NCBI RefSeq assembly: GCF_963678635.1
Contig: NC_087069.1
Coordinates: forward strand, 10,005,206 to 10,069,205
Source: Symsagittifera roscoffensis
Taxonomy: Eukaryota; Xenacoelomorpha; Acoela; Convolutidae
Length of the DNA: 64,000 bases
Direction of reading: 5' to 3'
Within the stretch, counting starts at the first letter, position 1. Each line of letters begins with the position of its first letter. The notes under the pieces are model-generated. The model ran no database searches. It saw only the letters and a program-made list of their open reading frames with translations, and was not told where the DNA came from. The position numbers were made by a program, and so were the translations under genes. Shown here piece by piece: positions 1 to 10,519 of the stretch.

Positions 1-622
1 GTTGCAAAACCCAACCGCTTCCATAAGATGCAAAAGTATCCAAAACTGCTTGCATTTTTTCGACCAGTTCAAAAAACTCGTCATCTTCTAATCCCAAGCT
101 CATCACAGGTTTCATATCAGAGTTTGCATAAATGTCAATCCGCTCGTCGTGCTCAGTTTTACTGGAATCATTTATTACTTTAGGTTTTACCAAACCTAAA
201 TTAGCGCTGAGCTGAACTTTTCTAGGTCCTTCTGCAACTCGATCGATTATGAGCCTTTGAATTTCATCTTTTTTCTCTTGCATAAACAGCAAAAGATCAA
301 TCGGCTGCTTTTCATCTATGGGTTGGTTTCCGCCAATCACATACGTCTCAAGAACACCGAAAAAAGCAGACTCACTTTTTTGAAGACTGGTGCCGTTGAT
401 TTCGTCTTCATTGACAGCATGCACATCACCGAGAGCAGCATCAGCAGCGGCACTTGTAGTGGCTAAATCAGCAGAGGCAGCTCTAATAACATGAAGACCA
501 TGGGTTGCTAGTAAATGAGCTGATAAGTTTTTGGGCGAATGAAATCCCATATGACAATAATCACAAACACCTCCAAGTTGACCATGAGTGTGAAGAATAT
601 GTTTTTGTAAATTTGAGAGCAT
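1..622 (-). CDS. Maverick protein-primed DNA polymerase B, N-terminal part (partial, runs off left edge)
   Basis: The minus-strand frame is open from an ATG at 622 to the window edge (207 codons); an in-frame TAG lies five codons upstream of that ATG. About 15 residues in is a C2H2 zinc finger (CDYC, then HLLATH), preceded by a half-finger of the LQKHILHTH type. Near the visible end the sequence ELVEKMQAVLD leads to a GSGW motif. C2H2 fingers followed by a GSGW segment are, as I know the family, typical of the N-terminal region of Polinton/adintovirus PolB. The exonuclease and polymerase motifs would lie to the left of the window. Transcription is divergent from the capsid genes. The visible part has no break, but functionality of the whole cannot be judged. 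Confidence 0.72.
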   Translation of the reverse strand, partial: MLSNLQKHILHTHGQLGGVCDYCHMGFHSPKNLSAHLLATHGLHVIRAASADLATTSAAADAALGDVHAVNEDEINGTSLQKSESAFFGVLETYVIGGNQPIDEKQPIDLLLFMQEKKDEIQRLIIDRVAEGPRKVQLSANLGLVKPKVINDSSKTEHDERIDIYANSDMKPVMSLGLEDDEFFELVEKMQAVLDTFASYGSGWVLQ

Positions 623-2269
623 TTGGGCCGTGAATAAGTTAAGCTATTGATTTTAAGAAAGAAAAAGAATCAAGTGATTTCAAATTACACTCAGAAACAA
701 CAGTAAATGGGAAGCATAACTGTTTGTCTAAAATTGCAGAGAAAACGGTTCGTGTTTTGAGCGCGTAATTTTGAATTTGAATTAAAGTTCCCGCCAAATT
801 TTGAATTAGATTTGAATTTCCCGCCATAACTGGCAAACTCAAATTCGATTGGACGAAACAGATAAATTGTTGTTTGAATCATCAATAATTATTACAAACG
901 ATAGAAACTAATTTCAACCAACCAAGTTTGAGCTATATTTTAATCCAAAATGATTTTAGAGCCAAGAGAAAAAAGTTTTAGTTTTATATTTTATCAATTC
1001 AAATTACAAATTGTTGTTGAAATTTTCGAAATTGCGAATAAAAGTTGAGCATGTCACAACACATGTTAGATCCTAAATATACCAATTGACATGGGGAGAG
1101 AATATCTTATAGAAATGTCAAAACTTGTATCAAAAACAGTTGAAATGATGAATAAGTAAAGCAAAAACTGAAAAATGACAGTTTTTTTAACTTTCCAGGC
1201 GCATTGTTATCAAGGATGTCAATCACCGAGCGGTCGCACGGTCCATTTCATCATGAATTTGTCTCAATTGTCTTTCGATATGAGAAAAAAGTCAGAAAAA
1301 ATACTTTTCTGTAAAGAAAAATGAGTTTGTTGTTTTAGGGGGGATTTAGGGGATTAGCGTTTTTCTCGAAGACTATTGAAAAAACGACTACTCCCACATT
1401 CTCATTAGACGTGCTCCTCATTGAACTTTCATAATAACACCACATGCTCATTATAAAAAATTGCGTCTTTTGGTTGAAAATCGCATTTTTTCGGAAAAAT
1501 GAAAAAACGATGAGTCATCAACTAAAAAATTTGATTTTTTTTTATTTTTCTCAAATATTTAGCATGATGATGAATACTTGTATTTTTTCTATGATGATCA
1601 TTTTTAGAGACAACAGTATCAATGATCATATGATAACTCCAATTTGTAGAAAAAGAAAAATTTAATGCATTTTTCTTCCTTTTTGTAATTAAAAAATCAA
1701 ATTTTTAACTAAAAAACATTAAAAAAATATTTATTTTTATCAAAAAATTGGTTTTAAACATCTTTTATTATTTTTTTCATTATGTTTAAATTGTATGATA
1801 AATAATTGATTAAACCAATGACAATATAGATTTTCATCCAAAATTACTTTTTTACACGTTTTTTTTTACGTTAATTATCTTTTTTTCAAAAAACGAAATT
1901 GATATTTTTTTATCTTGTTTTCTAAAAATTAGCATATATATGGATGCTTTTCAATTTTTTTCTCAAGATCACCAATGTAAATAAGAACTTCAATGTCAAT
2001 ATGTTCACTCCTATTTCTAGAAAAAATGAAAATTTTACGGATTTCTTTTTTGTTTTTAATTGAAAAAAAATAGTCAATTAATTAAAAAATAAATGATTTT
2101 TTTAACTTCAACTTTTGAAGACTTCTATACTAAATTTTTAATCAGAACACAATTGTGTGATAAATAATGAACAAACACAAGATATAAACTCAAACTCAAT
2201 TTTAAAGTTAAATTATTATACACAATAAAAACAAACAAAAATCAATAAAACTCAATCTCAGTTTCAAAG
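623..2269. other. AT-rich intergenic stretch, no gene seen
   Basis: This 1.6-kb spacer lies between the polymerase start and the next minus-strand gene of the Maverick. It is very rich in A/T homopolymer runs, has many stops in all frames, and shows only spurious short open frames. It may hold the divergent promoter region, but no specific element can be assigned. Confidence 0.5.
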
Positions 2270-3133
2270 TTATATAAGGTCCAAATACTCCAGCGCTTTC
2301 TCTAGTGTTGTTAGTTTTCGTTTTTTCTTTGGCGCTAGACAGAGAGAAGGGGTTAAGTGTTCCATGTGGTTGTTCACATTATCCACAGGGGTACGCTTTG
2401 GAGTTGAGCAACCCGGTTCGTCAAGCCATGGTGACACTGCAGGGGAAGGATCAGCTTTCGGGGTAACTACTGATGGTGATTCAATCTGTTCCATTCCCCA
2501 TAAACGATCAAAAAATTCAATTTCTTCAAAGTATTCTTACTGGTTTTCACACATCGGAGTAACATCACAATCGTATTTATACAAAATTTTTTTTACTGGT
2601 TTTGATAAAGTTGAATTATCAACCTGAAGAGCAAGAGGTTCGTCAGGATCCGTATATTTACCAGAATTTGTAAGGTAACTCAAATACTTTATATTCAGTT
2701 CTTCGTCTGTCTTTGACTTTTTTAAGGAAAGTTGATTGAATAAATGTAAAAAAAAATTTGGGAATCATAATGTGATGTGTACAAGTCCACTCATTAGAAT
2801 TGAAACTTTTTTCTTCAGTAAATATTGCTACAAAATTACCGTGAACGGTTTCATAAAAAATGGTTTTTTCGTGATTGGAATATCCGGCAATAATATAACA
2901 AGGCATGTTTCAAGAAAAGTTGGAAGAAAAGGACAAACGTAACGCGGAAAGAAATGAAACTGAAATGAATTGTGAAAACGCCTCAAGAGATTAAAATAGG
3001 GATTGGTTCTTCTAAAATTAGAAATTTCAAGACCTCCTATGTAGTTCTTGTTTAGTTTAATAAGGGAGGGCGTGTAAAATTTTATGTTACCTTGTTTGGG
3101 AATTCCATGTTTATCTAAATTACATTCAAACAA
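2270..3133 (-). pseudogene. Maverick-associated hypothetical protein, broken
   Basis: Read on the minus strand from an ATG at 3133, coding-looking sequence continues to a TAA near 2270 but needs at least two frame changes (near 2900 and 2650) and reads through one stop (near 2537). The N-terminal half (DKHGIPKQGNIKFYTPSL) and a middle part with a THHIMIPKFF segment look protein-like. The C-terminal end is acidic and proline-rich and finishes with a basic PKKKRK cluster resembling a nuclear localisation signal. I do not recognise the family. Position and orientation, downstream of nothing else and divergent from 3389, suggest an early or accessory Maverick gene. Confidence 0.4.
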
Positions 3134-3388
3134 ATAGCTTGTATCAAAAATAACGTTTAAACATTGTGACCTTTGACACCCATTATAATTCTTATCAGTT
3201 GTACATGCACAAAATACTAATCATTTTGAACCAAATTGCAATCCAAATCTTTGCGATATAAAGTACATGTGTATATAAATTAAAATAGATACAACACTTT
3301 CTTTTGCAGACATATACAATCAATCGGAACCATTCATTTCTTTCTATTCAGTTTTAAATCAAGTTACTTTGAAAATTTACTCGTTACA

Positions 3389-3760
3389 ATGAATAAAACC
3401 AAAACAAGCTTCACAGCAAACGCAGATAAAGATTTTGGCGATTGCTATTTCGATATTTCGGAAAACAGTAAAAGATTAGTGCGTGCTACATTGAAAACAT
3501 ATGACCAAACTGGAACTTATGTATTCCTGAAAGTTTTCAAAAAAGCAACTGAAGGCGCTGAATTTGAATGTGTATAAAGACTTTCCTTAAGCAGCGAAGC
3601 ATTTTCAAAATTGCTAAAATCGGGAAAGTCAATCCGAGCGCAAACAAGTGAAATTTCTGATACTGTTGAAAACAAAGACAAGCCACAGTCTAACTGTAAA
3701 CGAGCCAGGAAATCTCAACTTTCCTCAAACACAAACGAGTTCAAGCACGACTCGAATTAA
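3389..3760 (+). pseudogene. PC4-like ssDNA-binding protein candidate (one in-frame stop)
   Basis: ATG at 3389 opens 62 codons to a TAA at 3575-3577. The same frame then continues without another stop to TAA at 3758-3760, giving about 123 residues. The pattern of alternating hydrophobic residues with KRLVRATLKTYD and, after the stop, RLSLSSEAFSKLLKSG resembles the PC4 (transcriptional coactivator p15) fold, in which strands are followed by a helix. Small PC4-like proteins are plausible in large DNA elements. The assignment is by pattern only. It is the first rightward gene of the cluster. Confidence 0.42.
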
Positions 3761-3775
3761 TTTTCCTTTACAAAA

Positions 3776-4268
3776 TGGCAGAAGTTGTGTTCGAAGTTGT
3801 GTTACCTGATTATTTCAAAAAATTTCAACCAAATTTCAAATTTGTTGTTAATGAAAAAAATCCTAATTTATCTACTTTTAAAAATTAAGCCACTTCAAAT
3901 CTGAATATTGTTCTTTTTCAGTCGAGAATGAAAAAAAAATTCATTACCATATATTGATTCAAGTAGATTCAGAGGAACAATTAAATCAATTTTTTCCTTC
4001 CCAAAAATGTTTCAGTGTTCCTTGTATTTTCACTTGCTTCAAATACTTAGTTTCTCCTGCTAAAGACGTCAAAGGAAACGGTGAGTTATTTGAAAAACTT
4101 AAACTAGCTCTCACTCACTCAGCACAACCTGTTGCAGCCAATCTTAATTTGTTAGATTTCACTGCAATCAAAAAACGTTTACCCAAATTATTGCTTTCTG
4201 CAACATCATCTAACAAACAAACTTCACCAAATCAAAACGTTTGCAAGAAATCTCTGGCCGTTGGGTGA
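3776..4268 (+). pseudogene. Maverick hypothetical protein, interrupted (possible intron)
   Basis: ATG at 3776 starts a frame (AEVVFEVVLPDYFKKF) that stops at about 3889. A pyrimidine-rich tract ending in TTTTTCAG near 3922 is followed by coding-like sequence in another frame, running from 3954 (IQVDSEEQLNQFF) to TGA at 4268. The gap could be a short intron or a decayed segment; one A-run near 3930 may also have slipped. No family is recognised. It sits between the PC4-like and exonuclease-like genes. Confidence 0.35.
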
Positions 4269-4373
4269 CAGAAACGAATTGATAATACAGTTACGCCTTC
4301 ATGTTTTTTTTTATTCTTTAAATCACAATATCCAGATAAGTCAGTCAGATTTCAGTATTTTTTAGCCACTTGT

Positions 4374-5271
4374 GTGTATTTGGATGCTGATATTAATTTG
4401 GATTTTGTTTTGAAAAACAGACCATATGGCGGTTTAATTGGAATAGACAATTCGTCGCTCGACAAACACTTGAAACAATTCAAACTTCTTAGAATACATG
4501 CTATATTACATGACGCAGCAGGATATTTGCAAGAAAAATATCATACCGGTCCTGGGTACACATATGTTTTGCGTTGTCCAATAAAAAACTGTTACCTGGG
4601 TCACGTGACAGGTATTGCGTTTTGCTTATTTCTTAAAGCATTCAAACCAAAGTTATTTCGTTTGTTGGAATGTTGAGTGAAAGTCATGTTAACCCAAAGA
4701 AAGAAAACTAAAAATTTATTTTTCAACCATCTCATTATTTTAGATATTGAAGGTATTAAATATGGCGAGAAACCTTTGATCATAAAGGAACTTTCTGTTT
4801 GCTCTGCGAATACAATTGATACAATTCATTTTCTGCCACCAGTTCAATTCAACAATTTATCAAAAGAAGAGAAAAAAGCTGACAATTGGGTATCTAAATT
4901 TCTACACGGGCTTCGTTGGGACGAAGGTGAATACCCTTACTCATACTTGGATCAATTTTTTGACAGCATTCGTTTGAGGAGCCCAAATTCCCATTTTTTG
5001 CTGAAGGTACACAAAAATCTGTTTCATTAGCTGAATACTTGAAATTACCCGTAACAAATTTGGAAGATATTGGCTGCCCAAAGATTGAACAGTTATTGGG
5101 TCAAGAAAAACATATTTGCAAACGACATTCTCATTTACTTACCTCGCATCAATTATTAAAGCATTGTACTCGTAGAAAATCCAAAGTTTTTTTCGATTGG
5201 TTACAAAATAAACTGTCCAATGATGCAAACAACCTTATCACCAAATTTGGTGGTTTACGCTTCAATGACTA
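4374..5271 (+). pseudogene. Conserved Maverick protein, possibly DEDD exonuclease-like, frameshifted
   Basis: Three overlapping frames together encode one protein-like region: 4374-4676 (GPGYTYVLRCPIKNC), 4677-5030 (ILDIEGIKYGEK, then IIKEL, then HGLRWDEGEYPYSYL) and 5039-5272 (NLEDIGCPKIEQLL ... FFDWLQ). The pattern D-x-E-G, K-E-L, then W-x(4)-HGL-x-W-x(2)-G is one I associate with a conserved RNase-H-fold/DEDD-like protein found beside Maverick genes. The D-x-E pair would be the first metal-binding motif. Frame changes near 4620-4740 and 5010 make it non-functional unless the first is a spliced intron. The family label is tentative. Confidence 0.42.
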
Positions 5272-5274
5272 ATC

Positions 5275-5748
5275 GGAGTCCTGAAAACAATTTAACACCA
5301 AGAATTAAAGTTACTCTTACGCGCACAGGCATATTAGATTGTCGAGGAAAACCTCTCCTGCAAAAACTCAAACAAATTACACTGAACGATATCGAAATCG
5401 ATAATTTACGGAAATTTTCTACAGTTCTGGACTACTTTCACCTGTACAATGTCCAGACTCCAGGAATTTCGCCAGTCAATTCCGTTTTTCAATCTCAACC
5501 TGAAAGGGCTGCAACCTCAGCTGGGAGAGAGAAGACAAATCCATTTACATGACCAACAGCTTCCAGCTGAACTGAAAAAATTAGTCAAAACTGTTAACGT
5601 TGAGGAAAAACATTTACTTCAAGCCACTATCAGAGTTGCTGCTCATTTTGTTGTAAAGTTCAAATCTAACTGTAACCATTACAAATTCACAAAATATGAG
5701 TTTTTCTTCATTGAACGAGGAGTTGATTTGCCTGTTGAACCGGAATGA
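5275..5748 (+). pseudogene. Maverick hypothetical protein, frameshifted
   Basis: Protein-like sequence starts in the frame of 5220-5552 (LTPRIKVTLTRTGILDCRG) and continues in the frame of 5449-5748 (ELKKLVKTVNVEEKHLLQA ... ERGVDLPVEPE), ending at TGA 5746-5748. The switch falls around 5450-5560. No known motif was recognised. It is followed directly by an AT microsatellite. Confidence 0.35.
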
Positions 5749-5753
5749 AGAAT

Positions 5754-5756
<3 letters not shown>

Positions 5757-5785
<29 letters not shown>
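5757..5785. repeat. (AT)n microsatellite
   Basis: An uninterrupted run of about 14 AT units follows the stop codon of the preceding Maverick gene fragment. Confidence 0.95.
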
Positions 5786-5787
<2 letters not shown>

Positions 5788-5899
5788 AAGTTTTATGAAT
5801 CATAATAAATATATTTATTGATTGTTTTCATTTTCTTTTGATCTTGTGTGATTACTAGTTGCTAACATGTCGTGTTTAAAAATTCAAAATTTCAAAAAA

Positions 5900-6412
5900 A
5901 TGTTTTTACCAAAAGAAAACTGTGAGTTTAACAGGTGAGAATTTACCAAAAGAGTTATTAGACAAAATCAATACCGGAAACGTAGAAAAAATTGTTCGGA
6001 TACTTCTGGCAGACAAAAATATAGCAAGGTATATTTTAAAATACAAACCAAACGGCAAAAGATCAGAGAGAAAAAAAGGCGAACCTTGATACAAATAAGC
6101 CAAAAAAGTCTTCCAGTAAACATGGAAATTGAAGAAACCACCACTGTCGAGAACAATGATTGCGACTTTGTAGACATTGGTGGTGCCGAAAAGTCTTTAT
6201 CTCACGAAAACAGATCTTGGAAATTTTGTAATTCTGTTTCTCTTCCATCTGCAGAAGTTGTCTTTTTCACACAAGTCTGTTTCATTTTCATTTTGCTCTC
6301 TTTATCTATTTCAAAATTGTCTTTTTACAACCTTAGTTGTGATGAGACTGCCATTTGGCTTTCAATACTATCCAGTACAGTTGGTTACATGTTACCCAAT
6401 CCCAAGTTATAA
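5900..6412 (+). pseudogene. Maverick membrane protein preceding the packaging ATPase
   Basis: The start is an ATG at 5900 or a lost one nearby. One frame covers LPKELLDKINTGNVEKIV to TGA at 6087-6089; after a frame change, 6086-6412 encodes an acidic stretch (EIEETTTVENNDCDF). A strongly hydrophobic segment follows (VVFFTQVCFIFILLSLSI), and the end is SSTVGYMLPNPKL. One membrane helix, then a short loop, then a second weakly hydrophobic segment (WLSILSSTVGYML) fits a small membrane or virion-vesicle protein often seen just upstream of the Maverick ATPase. The stop (6410-6412) is two bases before the ATPase ATG at 6415. Confidence 0.5.
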
Positions 6413-6414
6413 TA

Positions 6415-7107
6415 ATGAATAAGATCATTTCAACAAAAGATCGTCTGTTTATGTCCGTTTCAGGTCCCTCGGGATCTGGCAAAACTGATTTAATTTTTCA
6501 AATGCTTCTCAAAGGTACATTCTATCCATCGTATAACAAGATATTTTATTTTTGTCTTCACGATCAACCCAAATACCGTTCCTTTGTTTTCCACAAATAA
6601 TTTGATATTGAATTTATACAATTGTCCAGCTTTGAAATTGTTAATAACTTACGGGATTGTATGATTGTCTTTGATGATACCTGTGAAGAAATTTTTAATG
6701 AAAAAGATTTTGTTAAATTAGCTACAGCAGGCCGACATAAAAATGTTCATATTATTTATGTCAAGCACAATTTATTTCAGCAAAGTAAGCAATCACGTAC
6801 AATAGATTTGAATACAACCCACTTAATTTTGTTCAAATCACCTCGAGACATTCAACAAATTGATTATTTAGGCAGACAATTGAATAATGCAAAATTCCTC
6901 CGTCATGCGTATCAGTTGGCAACGAAAGAAGATTTTGGTCGTCTGTTGATAGACTTGGATCCCAAAACTTCAGAATGTCTTCGTTATTCGTCAAACATAG
7001 TTCCACCATCACCAACCATTTTCTATTTACCATCCTCAAACGCAGTTATCACATCTCTTGAAAATGAAAGAGAAAGAATTATGTATATTGAAGCAAATGC
7101 TCAATAG
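6415..7107 (+). pseudogene. Maverick packaging ATPase (FtsK/HerA-type, A32-like), one in-frame stop
   Basis: The start is ATG 6415. A Walker A motif, GPSGSGKT, lies at residues 17-24, and Walker B, MIVFDD, follows after a TAA at 6598-6600 that interrupts an otherwise continuous frame of about 230 codons. Downstream, TAGRHKNVHIIYVKHN matches the sensor/arginine-finger region of the family, and NTTHLILFKSPRD follows. In Polintons this enzyme is thought to pump genome DNA into the capsid. Length and motif order fit the family. The single nonsense codon makes this copy inactive unless read through. The end overlaps the next small gene. Confidence 0.85.
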
Positions 7108-7354
7108 TCACCATTGTAGATCAACTTTGACAGGAGCTGATTCAAATTTTATTAGATTTCTTTGCGATTGTTTTGTAAATGTTTTTCTGGGACATGTTTC
7201 AGCTAACAAAAGTTTCATTGAGAGTAAGAAAGTACCATTTGAAAAAATTGTTGACCCTAAATTTAGTATCCGAGAAAAACGAAAAGTTTTGGCAAACATT
7301 ATTTCACTGGTTAAATCAATCGGAAAATCGTGTTACATTTACCTGAAAAACTAG
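7097..7354 (+). CDS. Small Maverick conserved protein downstream of ATPase
   Basis: This short frame overlaps the ATPase stop (ATG 7097, ATPase stop 7105-7107); earlier ATGs in the same frame exist at 7061. It encodes about 85 residues with NFIRFLCDCFVNVFLGHV followed by a basic segment, IREKRKVLANI. Mavericks commonly carry a small protein with a C-x-N-x(2)-G-N/H-V segment and a lysine-rich part at this position. Its function is unknown; a capsid-associated role is inferred from neighbours only. No break is seen in the frame. Confidence 0.45.
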   Translation: MLNSHHCRSTLTGADSNFIRFLCDCFVNVFLGHVSANKSFIESKKVPFEKIVDPKFSIREKRKVLANIISLVKSIGKSCYIYLKN

Positions 7355-7364
7355 AACCTTAGGC

Positions 7365-8200
7365 ATGTATGCTGAAGAACTCATCCTCATTCCTCGAAAA
7401 ACAAATGCTCCAGATGAAAAAACTGCACCACAATCTCAAGTCCTTCATAATCCATTAATTAACAACAAATCATCTCAACTCAATTACAAACAGCGATTTC
7501 GAGAACAAAATATCAGCCGTGACTCTCCAGCACCATTAAGCCCAACATCTCCTATTCCTTTAAACCCTAGTAATGTAGTACCAAATCTTCGAAAAAGAAA
7601 TTTATCTGCACTTACTGATTTCAGTGGTGATGGTGATGATGATGCAGAAAAAAATGTTGAATCATACAATTCTCAGCAGCAGACAAGTTCAAAGAGATTA
7701 GAAAAAACGATGAAAAATTTAATGGAAAAACCGCTGAAATGTTTCGAAAGGTTATGGAGTCCATTCAAAAACTATTGGAAGCTAATAAATTGGAAAGGGC
7801 AAACATAGTGCTAAAGCAGTTGTTCAAAGTTGAATCCTTGACTTTAGACGTTGACGGATATGTTCTAATTCAAGGAAAACCAACACTTGTTAAAATAGAA
7901 CCTTTTTTGTACGATATACAGCAAAACACAAAAAAACTCGAGGGTGTTTTTTATCCCCAAATTTTGAAAGAATTGAATCTTGATCCTAGTTTAGTCTCCA
8001 ACACTTATGCCAAACAGATTCTCCGCTCGCTTAAGAGCGAAGCAGCTAAACCCTCAACTTCTTCCTCCTTCGTCTCCGACAACCCGACAACTGAGGACTC
8101 GAAGAGATCAAAACCCTCCTCTTCGAGGACTCGATCGACAACTCTCAAACCCAAAACCAGGCAATCCGACAAAATAAAAATCCAGAAAAAAGAATTTTTC
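7365..8200 (+). pseudogene. Maverick hypothetical capsid-region protein, frameshifted
   Basis: The frame 7365-7808 begins MYAEELILIPRKT and is rich in Pro, Ser and Asn. Near 7735 the coding character moves to the frame of 7739-8623 (MESIQKLLEANKLERANIVL, then LDVDGYVLIQGK). The combination of an N-terminal 'M-x-L-I/V-P' segment, a disordered middle and a short folded C-terminus is familiar from a protein between ATPase and integrase/capsid genes in Mavericks. The C-terminal border is unclear because the same frame runs into the integrase. It is not assigned to a function. Confidence 0.4.
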
Positions 8201-8215
8201 CCACCAACGACGACG

Positions 8216-9231
8216 ATGACGACGATGATAAAAATTATGAAAGCAGTAAAGAATCGTTTGCGACGACGTCAACAAAACAATGGAAATCCTACTATCAGTG
8301 AAGAAAAGAAACTCAAAATACTCTACACGAAAGGTCCAGCTGCATTTGGTAGCGTTAAAAATTTAACAAATGCTAGTCAACTCTCACCAAAAAAAGTTAA
8401 AAATTTTCTCAGATCTCAATCATCACATACAAAGTATGGATTGTTTCGTAAAACACATCCTCGGCTAAAAGTGATTGTTAACGACATCAACGAAATTTGG
8501 TCTCTTGACTTGGCTTATGTTGATAAATTGGCAAAATACAACCGAGGGGTACGATATTTGTTAGTTGCTGTCGATTGTCTCTCGCTACTTACGAGTGGAA
8601 CCCCTGAAGACCAAATATGCTAAAGAAACAACTGAAGCTTTCAAAAAAATGATCAAAAAACAAAACAACCAAAAAAAGTTTGGGTTGACAAAGGCACCAA
8701 GTTTAAGGGAGGTTTCAAAAAATTATGTACTAAACGAGAAATCATCAAATACAATACTCACAGTGAAAAAAATCAGCGTTTGCCGAAAGAAACGTTCGAT
8801 CGCTGAAAAGTATTATCTACAAGTACTTTGAGTTTGAATGGACTTACAGTTATATTGAAAAATTACAAAGTTTTGTTCAAACAATTAACTCACGCGTCAA
8901 TAGAGTAACAAAATTGACTCCAAACAAGATCACAAGAAAACAAGTACCTCCTTTAGTTTCATTAATTGCAAACAGTTCATCGAAGTTGGTACAGAAACCA
9001 AAACTTTATGTTGGTGACTATGTGCGAATAGCGAAAACTGATTTGCCTTTCAGAAAAGGTTACAAGCAGATTTTTACCGACGAAGTTTTTGAAATAGTTG
9101 CCATTCATACTGTAAACCCTCCAACATACAGTCTCATTGATGCGGAAAAGGAAGAAATCAGCGGAAAATTTTATGAAAAAGAACTTAGTTTAATTGGAAA
9201 CAAAGCTGATTATAACGAAAATGGGCAGTGA
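8216..9231 (+). pseudogene. Maverick retroviral-type integrase (DDE), several frameshifts
   Basis: From ATG 8216 the N-terminal region includes LYTKGPAAFGSVKNL and the first catalytic Asp in EIWSLDLAYVD. A frameshift near 8575 brings RYLRVEPLKTKYAKE, another near 8675 brings the second Asp in KVWVDKGTKF, and a last one near 8775 brings AFAERNVRSLK with the catalytic Glu. From 8776 the frame is open to 9231 and ends in a chromo-like SH3-type C-terminal part (YVGDYVRIAKTDLPFRKGY). All three catalytic residues are present, but in different frames. The family integrates Polinton DNA by strand transfer. Confidence 0.85.
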
Positions 9232-10519
9232 TGAGTTTACTGTACATTTGATTTCAACAGCATCAATGGATTATTTCCCAGACAAAACTTTGGCCAGTTT
9301 TTGAAATTTTTGTAAAGAAGAAATAGCTTTAGACGGAGATTGGAGAGTTGCTCTCTCAGAAATAATTTTCCCCACAAAATTAAACAATGTTACTGATGAG
9401 GAATTTACGTACTTCAGAGCATCCGAAGTATTAGCCAGTAAATCCAACGCTGACAATCGTAATACAATTTCCAGACCTTACTATGGCGAAAAAGTTTTTA
9501 TCAAATCAGGAGAGTACACTTTTATAGAACAATTGATTAACGAGATAAAAACAAAACTCAAAGACAAAGTTCATTTTGATGCGAGTCCTCAAGAAATCAC
9601 GAATAGCATGAGCATTTGGATGAATGCAAATGAAGGAATCTCATTCCCAAGTCCCCAAATACCCAGTCTGTTAAGCTACAATGCAAAACTTGATGAGAAC
9701 GGTGAATATCACATTAGTTACAAATTGATACACTCCTTCGATGCATCTTATGAGGGAAACGAACTGTACGAATCTCATTTCCCATATGACTTATCAAGTG
9801 GGACAAGTCTAATTTTTGTCTATATTGACATTATTCAATACCAAATTGTTGGTGATGCAAAGGCCCCATTGTTACGCGTCATTGATTCAAAAAGACTCAT
9901 CAAAAACGGTAGTGCCTGCAGCATTGAACCTAATCACCGAAAAAACTTCACTAATTCAGACTACAAAAAATTATTCACTTCATCTGTACAATCAATATCG
10001 GTACAATTGCGCACAGAAACTGGAAGAATAGTGCCCTTTGCAGGAACTGGTAAAGTTGTGTTGACTCTAAAATTCAAGCGCTTTGATTTAAAACCAATGG
10101 AACAATATTATGCAAAGCAAGCTTCACTTCCTCATTTCTCTGGACACTACCGACAACGCGGCAGTGGATTTGGCGCTTTCGCTGCTGGTATTGGGGGTGT
10201 TGCTATACCGTTTGCAGGACGGGTTATTCTACCGGCTGCGAAAAAACTGGGCAGAGAACTTTTGATGAGTGCAGCGCCAGAACTGATTGAAGTCGCTATG
10301 AAAAAGAAGTCTCCTAAACAAGCATTGAAAAACAATGTCACAAAAACTGCAAGAAAACAACTCGGTGGTGGTAGACGAGGTCGTCGAAAGACACCAATGA
10401 ATGGATTACGAAGAAGAAGGTCAGTAGGGGCTCGAAAAAGAAAAACAACCGTTCGAAGAAAAACCAGACCAGTGAGAAGTCGAGCAGATTTTTTCTCAAA
10501 CATCAAAAATGATCGCTAA
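9221..10519 (+). pseudogene. Polinton penton-like minor capsid protein, one early stop
   Basis: ATG 9221 overlaps the integrase end. The frame is open to a TGA at 9302-9304 (residue 28) and then continues in the same frame to TAA at 10517-10519, about 432 codons in total. The N-terminus (VHLISTASMDYFPDKTL) followed after the stop by WRVALSEIIFP is the characteristic start of the Polinton penton-like protein. The C-terminal 100 residues have a Gly-rich hydrophobic stretch (GFGAFAAGIGGVAIPFAG) and an Arg/Lys-rich tail, probably DNA- or capsid-binding. The single nonsense codon is the only break. Confidence 0.78.

Noticed and set aside
2270-2494. Link between the PKKKRK-ending Maverick protein and the APKKK peptide at 31.5 kb
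   Set aside because: The shared pieces are a short basic cluster and a DPSP motif only, which is too little for homology.
9271-9456. Minus-strand 61-codon frame
   Set aside because: It is the shadow of the penton-like gene; the plus frame matches the family across the stop at 9302.
10147-10506. Minus-strand 119-codon frame rich in Phe, Leu and Pro
   Set aside because: It is opposite the Arg/Lys-rich tail of the penton-like protein, whose composition explains the open frame.
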